Part shown: positions 1-6,122 of the stretch, in pieces
How the letters are laid out: every line of letters begins with the position of its first letter
How positions within the stretch are numbered: position 1 is the stretch's first letter
Origin: Verrucomicrobiota bacterium
GTDB taxonomy: Bacteria; Verrucomicrobiota; Verrucomicrobiia; Opitutales; Opitutaceae
Direction of reading: 5' to 3'
Length of the DNA: 13,306 nucleotides
Assembly: GCA_023410155.1 (NCBI GenBank)
Contig: JAEYQF010000340.1
Location: 1-13,306 of the forward strand
Program-made: the position numbers and the translations under genes
Notes under the pieces: generated by a model
Databases searched by the model: none
Told to the model about the DNA's origin: nothing
Seen by the model: only the letters and a program-made list of their open reading frames with translations

Positions 1-27
1 CCGCTTCCCGTTCCGCGGAAATTTTTT
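1..27 (+). terminator. Possible terminator remnant of an upstream gene
   Basis: CCGC at 1-4 can pair with GCGG at 15-18, within the palindrome TTCCGCGGAA (11-20), and a run of six T follows at 22-27. This resembles the 3' side of an intrinsic terminator. The stem is only about 4 bp, or is cut by the window edge, so the call is weak. It would place the end of an upstream plus-strand gene just before this window and make proA the first gene of its own unit. Confidence 0.22.
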
Positions 28-66
28 CGTGCCTCTCTCTCCATCGCTCTGCAACGTGTTCTTCCT

Positions 67-1353
67 ATGTCCGCCGATCTCGCCTCGCTCGTCACGTCCA
101 TCGCCCAGCGCGCCCGCGCTGCTTCGCTGGTGCTCGCGACCGCCCCGGCGGAGACGAAAAACTCGGCTCTGCTGCGTCTCGCCGAGCTGCTCACCGCGTC
201 CGCCGAGTCTTTAATCGAGGCCAACAACAAGGATCTGCTTTCCCCCGCCGCCGCCGAACTTTCCTCCGCGGCGCGTGACCGCCTCACGCTCACTCCCGCC
301 CGGCTCGCACAACTCGCCGAAAGCGTCCGTCAGGTGGCCGCGTTACCCGATCCCGTCGGCGAGCTACTCGAGAAGTCCACCCGGCCCAACGGTCTCCTCC
401 TGCAAAAAATCCGCGTGCCCATCGGTGTGATCGGTATTGTTTACGAGGCGCGCCCCAACGTCACCATCGACTGCGCCATTCTCTGCCTGAAGAGCGGCAA
501 CGCCGCGATCCTGCGCGGTGGCTCTGAGTGCTTCCACACCAACACCGCGCTCGCTGCGCTCGTCTCGCAGGCGCTCGCCGCCGCGGGGTTGCCTGCCGAT
601 GCCGTGCAGCTCATCCCCACGACCGATCGCGCCGCGCTCACCACGTTGCTCAAGCTCGATACGCTCGTGCACTGCATCATCCCGCGCGGCGGCGAGGGAC
701 TCATCCGCTTCGTCACCGCCAACAGCACGATCCCGGTGATCAAACACTACACCGGCGTGTGTTTCGTTTACGTCGATCGCGCCGCCGACCTCGCGATGGC
801 GGAAAAGATCCTCATCAACGCCAAGACCTCGCGCCCCGGTGTGTGCAACGCCGCCGAACAACTGCTCGTGCACCGCGACGTCGCGGAAAAATTCCTCCCC
901 GCCGCCGCGCGCGCACTCGTCGCCGCGAAAAACGTCCAGCTCCGCTGCGACCCCGCCAGTCTCGCGATTCTGTCCGCTGACTCCGATCTCCAATCTTCGC
1001 TCTCCGCCGCGCAACCGGCCGACTACACCGCGGAGTTTCTCGACTACATCCTCGCCGTGCGCGTCGTCGATTCGCTCGAGGACGCGATCGCCACGATCAA
1101 CCGCGATAGCTCCAACCACAGCGACGCGATCGTGACGACCGACCAATCCGCGGCGCAGCGTTTCCTCGCGGCCGTGGACAGCGCCGCCGTTTTTTGGAAC
1201 GCCAGCACGCGCTTCAATGATGGCTTCGAGTTCGGCCTCGGCGCCGAGATCGGCATCAGCACCGATCGGCTTCATGCCCGCGGCCCGATGGGTCTGCGCG
1301 AACTTTGCAGTTACAAGTGGCTCGTGATCGGCCAGGGCCAAGTCCGCGGCTAG
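67..1353 (+). CDS. proA: Glutamate-5-semialdehyde dehydrogenase (gamma-glutamyl phosphate reductase)
   Basis: This cytoplasmic enzyme makes the second step of proline synthesis, reducing gamma-glutamyl phosphate to glutamate-5-semialdehyde with NADPH. The 428-residue product has the usual ProA length of about 415-430. Recognisable family segments are IGVIGIVYEARPNVTID near residues 119-135, the LKSGNAAILRGGSE stretch at 141-154, and TSRPGVCNAAEQ with the predicted nucleophile Cys260. The C-terminal part has the FGLGAEIGIST and RGPMGLRELCSYKW motifs typical of ProA. The ATG at 67 is chosen because the N-terminal helix (SLVTSIAQRARAAS) fits family starts; no Shine-Dalgarno motif precedes it, only a pyrimidine-rich TTCTTCCT. 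No proB is visible here. The Nudix gene starts 2 bp after the stop, so the two are probably co-transcribed. Confidence 0.97.
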   Translation: MSADLASLVTSIAQRARAASLVLATAPAETKNSALLRLAELLTASAESLIEANNKDLLSPAAAELSSAARDRLTLTPARLAQLAESVRQVAALPDPVGELLEKSTRPNGLLLQKIRVPIGVIGIVYEARPNVTIDCAILCLKSGNAAILRGGSECFHTNTALAALVSQALAAAGLPADAVQLIPTTDRAALTTLLKLDTLVHCIIPRGGEGLIRFVTANSTIPVIKHYTGVCFVYVDRAADLAMAEKILINAKTSRPGVCNAAEQLLVHRDVAEKFLPAAARALVAAKNVQLRCDPASLAILSADSDLQSSLSAAQPADYTAEFLDYILAVRVVDSLEDAIATINRDSSNHSDAIVTTDQSAAQRFLAAVDSAAVFWNASTRFNDGFEFGLGAEIGISTDRLHARGPMGLRELCSYKWLVIGQGQVRG

Positions 1354-1355
1354 CG

Positions 1356-1928
1356 ATGGAACGCTGGAAAAAACTCTCCTCGCGCGACATCGTTCGCGAT
1401 CAGTTCGTGCACCTGCGGGCGGACCGTTGCGAGGTCTCTCCGGGCCACATCATCGAGCCCTACTACGTGCTCGAACAGCCGGAGTATGTGCACGTCTTCG
1501 CGCTCGACGAACACGACCGCGTGCTGCTCATCCGGCAGTATCGTTATGCGGCGGATGTATTCGGTTTTGAACTACCGGGCGGCTGCGCCGACCCCCACGA
1601 GGATCTGCTGCTCGCCGCCCAGCGGGAACTGCTCGAGGAAACCGGCTGCGTCGCGGACAACTGGCGCCATGTCGTGGCCCCGTGCGCCAACTCAGCGCGA
1701 CAAAACAACCGCGTGCATTGTTTCGTGGCCAACCGCACCCGCGTCGTCGCACCGCAGAAGCTGGAGGCGACGGAGAAAATCACCTTCGAGTTTCTGCCGA
1801 TTCCGCAGGTGCTGGAGCTGGTGCGCCGAGGCGAGATGTCTCAGTCCATGCACATCGCGTTGATCTATCTCGCGCTTGAGCACCTGAACCGCCTTGCCCT
1901 GGTAAACCCTCCTTCATCGCTGCCCTGA
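1356..1928 (+). CDS. Nudix hydrolase, ADP-ribose pyrophosphatase-like
   Basis: The 190-residue protein belongs to the Nudix superfamily, which hydrolyses nucleoside diphosphates linked to another moiety. A complete Nudix box (G-x5-E-x7-R-E-U-x-E-E-x-G-U) lies at residues 76-98: G76, E82, R90, E91, E94, E95, G97. These acidic residues normally bind the catalytic Mg2+. The preceding LLIRQYRYAADVFGFELPGG (59-76 region) resembles the ADP-ribose/ADP-sugar pyrophosphatase branch, where E-L-P-G-G is common. The exact substrate cannot be fixed from sequence. The ATG at 1356 gives a normal N-terminus; an earlier in-frame start at 1305 would overlap proA by 49 bp and adds an uncharacteristic leader. 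The 2-bp gap to proA suggests translational coupling rather than a shared pathway. Confidence 0.92.
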   Translation: MERWKKLSSRDIVRDQFVHLRADRCEVSPGHIIEPYYVLEQPEYVHVFALDEHDRVLLIRQYRYAADVFGFELPGGCADPHEDLLLAAQRELLEETGCVADNWRHVVAPCANSARQNNRVHCFVANRTRVVAPQKLEATEKITFEFLPIPQVLELVRRGEMSQSMHIALIYLALEHLNRLALVNPPSSLP

Positions 1929-1949
1929 CCGCTTGGCGCTGCGCCCCGC

Positions 1950-2022
1950 TTTGGCCGCCGCCCCCCGTCCCCGCTGCGGCCGCCGCCCCCCCCGTCTCCA
2001 CTGCGGCCGCCGCCCCGCTGCG
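1950..2022. repeat. C-rich direct repeats, about 26-bp period, with two NotI sites
   Basis: The motif GGCCGCCGCCCC occurs at 1953, 1978 and 2005, so three units of about 25-27 bp lie in tandem; the last is truncated. The second and third copies contain GCGGCCGC (1976-1983, 2003-2010). There is a run of eight C at 1986-1993. The minus strand therefore carries closely spaced G-runs with G-quadruplex potential. The repeats lie directly after the Nudix stop codon. They may influence transcript ends or be a replication-slippage product; no function is shown. Confidence 0.7.
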
Positions 2023-2087
2023 ACCCTCCCCCGACACACATCCCGTCGCTCCCCGCAGCCCACCACGCCCTCCGGCCAAACCAGATT

Positions 2088-2104
2088 GTCATATAATGTA
2101 TGAC
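2088..2104. promoter_or_regulatory. Dyad copy 1, GTCATA-N5-TATGAC (putative operator)
   Basis: The perfect inverted repeat GTCATA / TATGAC is separated by five bases (TAATG). A second copy with the same half-sites lies 77 bp downstream. The wider 23-bp match (2084-2106 versus 2161-2183) is identical at 20 of 23 positions. The dyad overlaps a TATAAT hexamer (2092-2097). A dimeric transcription factor is the simplest explanation, but the regulator is unknown. Confidence 0.5.
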
Positions 2105-2164
2105 TTAGGATCTGGAGGGAGGACTTTGAGTTGCCGGCTTGGCGCATATTCCGTCCCTGTGATC

Positions 2165-2181
2165 GTCATATATTCTATGAC
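2165..2181. promoter_or_regulatory. Dyad copy 2, GTCATA-N5-TATGAC (putative operator)
   Basis: This copy has the same perfect half-sites GTCATA and TATGAC with spacer TATTC. Similarity to copy 1 continues weakly downstream (about 29 of 38 positions over 2084-2121 versus 2161-2198), so the pair may have arisen by duplication of a longer segment. It lies 282 bp upstream of the peptidase start codon. Confidence 0.5.
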
Positions 2182-2217
2182 TTTGTGGTTGGAGCGAGCT
2201 CCTGGAGGGGGATGCGG

Positions 2218-2411
2218 CCGGGAGCGGGTGCGGCGTGGATCGGGGCAACGTATGGACAGGGTCGCGCCACGGGGTGGATTGAGTCGGGACAGGATGCGCA
2301 CTTGGTCGGGACTCGGTTCGCACCTGGTCGCCCCACGGTGCGCACTGGATCGGGACTCGGTTCGCACTCGGGACTCGGGGCGGATCGGGTGGCGACGAGG
2401 TGCGGCGCGAA
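2218..2411. repeat. Degenerate 22-bp tandem repeat array, nine units
   Basis: Units start at 2218, 2240, 2262, 2284, 2306, 2328, 2350, 2368 and 2390. All are 22 bp except the seventh, which is 18 bp. The consensus is TCGGGACTCGG followed by TGCGCACTGGG. Across the nine units, G at column 3 and G at column 15 are invariant, T at column 1 is kept in eight, and C at column 7 in eight. The best-matching stretches are 2295-2323 and 2339-2367 (27 of 29 identical, two units apart). Because 22 is not a multiple of three, this is not a protein repeat; the consensus has no stop in any plus-strand frame, which explains the spurious open frames here. Two weaker unit-like segments may follow at 2412 and 2434. 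Confidence 0.75.
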
Positions 2412-2463
2412 TTGGGCCGGATTCTGGCTGGTTGCGGAACCGTGTCTGCGTCAACGTGCGGCC

Positions 2464-4527
2464 ATGAGATCTTTGCTTCTTCGCTGCTGGGTTTTGTCGT
2501 TGGTCGCGTTCTCCAGCTGGGTCGTCGCGGCGCCGCGGGCGATTACCCCGGAGGAGCTGTGGAAAGTGCGCCGACCGAGCGCGCTCGATCTCTCGCCGGA
2601 CGGCACGCGACTGGTGTTCGTCGTGCAGACCTTCAGCCTCGAGAAGAACAACTCCGTATCCGATCTTTGGATACTTGCGACCGTCACGGGCGAGGTCCGG
2701 CAGCTCACGACGGCGGAGAGCTCGGACGGGGCGCCGCAGTGGAGTCCCGATGGCAAACAGATCGTGTTTACCTCCAAGCGCAGCGGCGACGAGCAGACAG
2801 CGCTCTACGTGATCCGGCCCGACGGGGGCGAGGCGCGGAAACTGCTCGAACTGCCGAGGGGCATCGGCAGCCCGCGGTGGTTGCCCGACGGCAAGCGGAT
2901 CATCTTCGCCACGAAGGTGCTGCCGAAGTTCGGCACGGACTGGGAGGCCATGAAGGCCGAGTGGAAAAAGCGCGGGGAAACAAAGGTCTCCGCCAAGGTG
3001 AGCGAGAACGCATTTATCCGCTATTTCGATACCTGGCGGATGGACGACGAAGTGACGCGACTATTCACGATCGAGGTGGAAACGAAACAGATCGTGGATC
3101 TGACGCCGCGCTGGGACCGGGCGTTTCGTTTCGACGGCGGCGTGCAGTATGATGTGTCGCCCGACGGGAAGTGGCTCGCGCTCTCGGCCGGCACGACGCC
3201 GCCGCCCTTTCACGGCGGAGATGAAAACACGGATGTTTACCTGCTCTCGATCGACGAGCCGGCGAAGGAGTGGAGGAACCTGACGAGCGACAATCCCCAC
3301 TCGGACGATCATCCGCGGTTCACGCCGGATGGGCGGGAAGTCGTGTTTGGGCGCGATGTGCGGGAGCGAAATCTCCCGGAATTCACGAAGCTCATGCGCG
3401 TGGAACTAGCGGACGGCCGGATGACGCGGCTGTTGGCGGGCGTGGACCTCTCGCCGCAGGACTGGAAATTTTCAAAGGACGGGCAGACGCTCTACTTCCG
3501 CGCGGAGGACCGGGGCCGCACCAAGGTCTTCTCGGCCACCGCGGAGGGCGCGCAGGTGAAGACGATCTTCGAACGCGGCACCAACACGGCTCTCACGGTC
3601 GGCGAGAAGCAGATCTATTTCCTGCACCAGAATTTCTCGCGGGCAGATGAGGTTTACGCACTCGAGCTCGCGTCGGGCCGAGCGGAGGTGAAGACGAAGT
3701 TGAACGACGAGCTGTTCGCGCAACTGAAGCTCGGGCGGGTGGAAGACTACACGTTTGCCGGCGCGGCGGGCGACACGGTGCAGGGCTGGTTGATCTACCC
3801 GCCCGATTTCGATCCGAAGAAGAAGTATCCGCTGCTGCAGCTGATGCACGGCGGGCCGGCGACGATGATCGGCGACATGTGGCAGCCGCGGTGGAACGCA
3901 CAAGTCTTCGTCGCTCCGGGCGAGCGTGCACCGGACGGTTTCGTCGCGACGTGGGTGAATCGCCACGGCTCGACGGGTTTCGGCGAGGAATTCGTCCAAT
4001 CCATCGAGGGCGCGTGGGGCGAGAAGCCGTTTGAGGACGTGATGAAGTCGACGGATTTTCTCCTGGCGAAGCATGCGTTTCTCGATGCGGAGCGCACGGC
4101 GGCGTTGGGCGCGAGCTACGGTGGTTATCTGGCGACTTGGATCTGCGGGCACACGGAGCGGTTTCGCACGATCGTGTGCCACGCCGGTGTGACGGATTTC
4201 GACACGCAGTTTGCGTCGGACGCGGCGCTGTTCTGGCAGGAGGGCGTCATGGGCGGCACACCTTGGGGTCGCACAGAAGCGTATGACCGGATGAATCCGA
4301 TGAACTACGCGCACCAGTTCAAGACGCCGACGCTGGTGATCCACGGTGAGCTCGACTACCGCGTGCCGGTGGCTCAAGGGATCGTCTTTTACGCCGCGCT
4401 GCAGGCGCAGGGCGTTCCGTCGCGGCTGGTTTATTTCCCCGATGAGAATCACTGGATTCTGAAACCGCAGAACTCGGTGTTCTGGTATGGCGAAGTGCGC
4501 GACTGGCTCGTGCGGTGGCTCAAGTAA
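2464..4527 (+). CDS. Secreted S9 family (prolyl oligopeptidase-type) serine peptidase
   Basis: This 687-residue exported peptidase probably cleaves short peptides in the periplasm. Residues 1-23 form a signal peptide (basic MRSLLLR, hydrophobic core, VVAA cleavage region). Residues about 27-400 are a beta-propeller of WD40-like/PD40 repeats, seen as LDLSPDGTRLVF (41-52), WSPDGKQIVF (93-102), VSPDGKWLAL (231-240) and FTPDGREVVF (286-295). Residues about 430-687 are the alpha/beta-hydrolase domain with HGGP (462-465) and the triad Ser551 in GASYGG, Asp631 in HGELDYRVP and His663 in DENHW. It resembles dipeptidyl-peptidase/acylaminoacyl-peptidase members (S9B/S9C); the exact specificity is open. 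The ATG at 2464 is chosen because it starts the signal peptide; upstream in-frame TTG starts would bury it behind repeat-derived sequence. A long region with dyads and a 22-bp array precedes it. Confidence 0.95.
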   Translation: MRSLLLRCWVLSLVAFSSWVVAAPRAITPEELWKVRRPSALDLSPDGTRLVFVVQTFSLEKNNSVSDLWILATVTGEVRQLTTAESSDGAPQWSPDGKQIVFTSKRSGDEQTALYVIRPDGGEARKLLELPRGIGSPRWLPDGKRIIFATKVLPKFGTDWEAMKAEWKKRGETKVSAKVSENAFIRYFDTWRMDDEVTRLFTIEVETKQIVDLTPRWDRAFRFDGGVQYDVSPDGKWLALSAGTTPPPFHGGDENTDVYLLSIDEPAKEWRNLTSDNPHSDDHPRFTPDGREVVFGRDVRERNLPEFTKLMRVELADGRMTRLLAGVDLSPQDWKFSKDGQTLYFRAEDRGRTKVFSATAEGAQVKTIFERGTNTALTVGEKQIYFLHQNFSRADEVYALELASGRAEVKTKLNDELFAQLKLGRVEDYTFAGAAGDTVQGWLIYPPDFDPKKKYPLLQLMHGGPATMIGDMWQPRWNAQVFVAPGERAPDGFVATWVNRHGSTGFGEEFVQSIEGAWGEKPFEDVMKSTDFLLAKHAFLDAERTAALGASYGGYLATWICGHTERFRTIVCHAGVTDFDTQFASDAALFWQEGVMGGTPWGRTEAYDRMNPMNYAHQFKTPTLVIHGELDYRVPVAQGIVFYAALQAQGVPSRLVYFPDENHWILKPQNSVFWYGEVRDWLVRWLK

Positions 4528-4535
4528 CCGCGTCC

Positions 4536-5072
4536 ATGAAACTCGTCGTCCTCCACGGTCCTCCGGCGGTGGGAAAACTCACCGTCGCGCGCGAACTCGC
4601 TGCGCTGAGTGGTTGGAAGTTGTTTCACAACCACCTCGTGGTCGATGCGCTGCTCGAGGTGTTCGAGTTTGGCAGCCCGGGATTTGTCACGCTCCGCGAA
4701 CGCATGTGGCTGGATGTTTTTGCCGAAGCGAGCGGGAGCGGGCTGCCGGGGTTGATCTTCACGTTCAATCCCGAGAGTTCGGTGGCGCAGGAATTTCTGC
4801 AAAAGCTCGCGGACAGCTGCCGCCAGCGCGGCGACACGCTGCACTTCGTCGCGCTCACCTGCCCCGAGGAAACGATTGAGCAACGGCTGGACGACCAGGC
4901 ACGTGGCGGGCGGAAACTTCGATCGCTCGCGATGTATCGGGAACTCCGCGACGCAGGCGTGTTTAAGAAACCCGTCATGCCGCCCTCGGAGTTGACGTTG
5001 GACACGAGCTTCCACGACCCCGCGACGGCCGCACGGACGCTCTGGCAACACGTCGCCGGCGACCGGTCTTGA
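4536..5072 (+). CDS. Small P-loop NTPase, shikimate-kinase/AAA-like
   Basis: The 178-residue cytoplasmic protein starts with a strand and a P-loop, MKLVVLHGPPAVGKLTVA. GPPAVGK at residues 8-14 supplies the Walker A glycines and Lys14, but residue 15 is Leu where S/T is usual, with Thr16 next. FHNHLVVD follows at about 30-37. This looks like the small nucleoside/shikimate kinase-like group often annotated as an AAA family ATPase; a phosphotransferase role is inferred and the substrate is unknown. The ATG at 4536 puts the P-loop strand at the N-terminus as usual; an upstream ATG at 4515 would overlap the peptidase gene. The gap to the peptidase stop is 8 bp, so co-transcription is likely. Confidence 0.85.
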   Translation: MKLVVLHGPPAVGKLTVARELAALSGWKLFHNHLVVDALLEVFEFGSPGFVTLRERMWLDVFAEASGSGLPGLIFTFNPESSVAQEFLQKLADSCRQRGDTLHFVALTCPEETIEQRLDDQARGGRKLRSLAMYRELRDAGVFKKPVMPPSELTLDTSFHDPATAARTLWQHVAGDRS

Positions 5073-5134
5073 GCCCGGGCGAAGGGCCGCAAAGCGGGGT
5101 TGCGCGGAACATTTTGGCAGCTAGTTTGGACACC

Positions 5135-5761
5135 ATGATGATGAAGCGTCGCACCCGCCTGATCGTCACCGCGCTGCTCCTCGCGGAGATGGTTTTCTTC
5201 TGCACCGAGATGTCCGCCCAGGGCACGTCCGCGGGCGCGACGAAGACCGAAAACGAGGAGGCTTCCGACGTCGGCGTGGATTTGTCGAAGCCACGGCGGT
5301 CACGTCCGATCTCGAACTCGCTCGCCGCGTCGCTGGCGGACTCAATGCCCAAATACAACCCTCCGCCGAAACCCAAGCCGGAGGAGGAGAACGACCAGGA
5401 CGTGGATCTGCGCGACATCGACAAGCCGCGAAACCAGATCATCCGGCTGCCCAAATATGTGGTGCAGGAACCGAAGCCTCCGGTCTTTCGGGAGCGAGAT
5501 CTGCACTCGTTGCAAAGCCGCACATCCCTCGCCATGCAGCGTTACGCAGGTTTGAATTTGGGCCCCTTCTCCCGCCTCAATCGTCCGATCGCGCTCGCGA
5601 TGTATCAGGAGCAGGAGCGGGTGGACAACATGGCAGACCTGGAAGACACCGCCCGCACGATCAGCGTGGGCGACAAGGCTGCGGCCGACTACATCCGCCG
5701 CGAGTCGGCGTCGACGTTCATGCGGACGAGCGAGTTTGGCTTCCAAGGCGGCCCGAAGTGA
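5135..5761 (+). CDS. Short secreted protein of unknown function
   Basis: I do not recognise a family. The 208-residue product begins with three Met codons (5135, 5138, 5141), a basic KRR patch and a hydrophobic stretch ending in MSAQ, a plausible signal peptide of about 30 residues. The mature part is polar and partly low-complexity: an acidic/basic linker, a proline-lysine segment PPPKPKPEEEN at about 91-101, then LRDIDKPRNQIIRLPKYVVQEPKPPVFRE at about 107-135 (positions approximate), and a helical C-terminus. A TTG at 5069 would extend the frame by 22 residues and overlap the preceding stop, but it would hide the signal peptide. The composition suggests a periplasmic or envelope-attached protein with a flexible spacer. 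The gene ends 9 bp from the stop of a convergent minus-strand gene. Confidence 0.75.
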   Translation: MMMKRRTRLIVTALLLAEMVFFCTEMSAQGTSAGATKTENEEASDVGVDLSKPRRSRPISNSLAASLADSMPKYNPPPKPKPEEENDQDVDLRDIDKPRNQIIRLPKYVVQEPKPPVFRERDLHSLQSRTSLAMQRYAGLNLGPFSRLNRPIALAMYQEQERVDNMADLEDTARTISVGDKAAADYIRRESASTFMRTSEFGFQGGPK

Positions 5762-5780
5762 CCGCGGTCTTCACGCGGGC
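5751..5780. terminator. Possible bidirectional hairpin between convergent genes
   Basis: GCCCG (5751-5755) pairs with CGGGC (5776-5780), and GTGA (5758-5761) pairs with TCAC (5771-5774), around a nine-base loop that carries most of the palindrome GACCGCGGTC. Both stop codons lie within the stem: TGA at 5759-5761 on plus and TCA at 5771-5773 for minus. No T-run follows on either side, so termination is only possible and the pairing may be incidental. Confidence 0.3.
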
Positions 5781-6079
5781 AGCAGCGCGCGGACGAGCGA
5801 GGCCCATTCCTCCTCGAGCGAAGCACCTCGCGGCACCGCGGGCCGGCCTGCGCGGCGATACCAATACTCGGCGTTGCCCTGATCGCCCTCCTTGCGATGG
5901 AGGTAGGCGTGCACCCAGGCGGCCTCGCGGCTCGATTCATCCTGCACGCACACGTGAGCGGTTTCCCACTCGCCACGCCGGTCGTGCCAGAGAGCGCGAA
6001 GGCTGGACGACCATCCGTTTGATGGCTGCGAATCACGCGCGGCAGAGGCGGCGAATTCTTCAAATGACATTTGCCCCAC
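5771..6079 (-). CDS. Small conserved hypothetical protein
   Basis: A 102-residue soluble protein on the minus strand. The sequence has the look of a widespread small hypothetical family: an FEEF start, SSLRALWHDRRGEWETAH, then WVHAYLHRKEGDQGNAEYWY ending in RRAGRP, and a C-terminal helix. The alternating helices with W, Y and A/G contacts recall a pair of TPR-like helical hairpins, but no biochemical role is known to me. A GTG at 6079 is chosen since AGGAG lies 9 nt upstream; an ATG at 6070 (MSFEEF) would give 99 residues and is also credible. Amino-acid composition is balanced, unlike the antisense shadow frames elsewhere. It converges on the secreted-protein gene and diverges from birA, whose start is 43 bp away. 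Confidence 0.8.
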   Translation of the reverse strand: MGQMSFEEFAASAARDSQPSNGWSSSLRALWHDRRGEWETAHVCVQDESSREAAWVHAYLHRKEGDQGNAEYWYRRAGRPAVPRGASLEEEWASLVRALLPA

Positions 6080-6088
6080 CGTGGTCCG

Positions 6089-6093
6089 CTCCT
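6089..6093 (-). promoter_or_regulatory. Shine-Dalgarno AGGAG for the minus-strand gene
   Basis: CTCCT on plus reads AGGAG on minus, 9 nt before the GTG at 6079 and 18 nt before the ATG at 6070. It is the only clear purine-rich ribosome binding site seen before a gene in this window, and it favours the GTG start. Confidence 0.45.
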
Positions 6094-6122
6094 TTCTAGT
6101 TTCAAGCGTCCGTCCCTCCTAA

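Larger units (their letters stand above)
1929..2463. other. 535-bp non-coding stretch before the S9 peptidase gene
   Basis: No convincing gene lies here. The stretch has three compositional zones. 1929-2083 is extremely C-rich on the plus strand and carries short repeats. 2084-2190 is AT-richer than the rest of the window and carries two matching 17-bp dyads. About 2190-2440 is G-rich and consists of degenerate 22-bp tandem units. Open frames through it on both strands are low-complexity products of the repeats. A TATAAT hexamer at 2092-2097 lies inside the first dyad, but no fitting -35 element is seen 16-18 bp upstream. This is the longest gene-free segment of the window and the likely regulatory region of the peptidase gene. 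Confidence 0.8.

Noticed and set aside
364..1341. 325-residue minus-strand frame across proA
   Set aside because: ProA motifs are intact on the plus strand. The minus product is Gly/Arg/Ala-rich with no recognisable family.
2131..2463. TTG-initiated 111-residue N-terminal extension of the S9 peptidase, with GGAGGGAGG at 2114-2122 eight bases upstream
   Set aside because: The ribosome-site spacing is good, but the extension is translated from the 22-bp array and would place a clear signal peptide in the middle of the protein.
2096..2467. 123-residue plus-strand frame, and 121-residue minus frame 2089-2454
   Set aside because: The 22-bp consensus has no stop codon in any plus-strand frame, so long open frames are expected artefacts. 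The products are low-complexity Arg/Gly/Ser/Pro sequences.
3472..4452. 326-residue minus-strand frame across the peptidase hydrolase domain
   Set aside because: The plus frame holds the catalytic triad; the minus product is Arg/His-rich shadow sequence.
5100..5127. TTGCGC and TAGTTT as a possible promoter for the secreted-protein gene
   Set aside because: Poor -10 match and only seven bases from the start codon; too weak to call.
6071..6100. TTGCCC and TCTAGT as a possible -35/-10 pair for birA
   Set aside because: An 18-bp spacer and weak matches in both hexamers; it is no better than chance in this composition.
6071..6122. BirA operator (TTGTAAACC-type dyad) near birA
   Set aside because: No such dyad was seen here or in the other gaps inspected.
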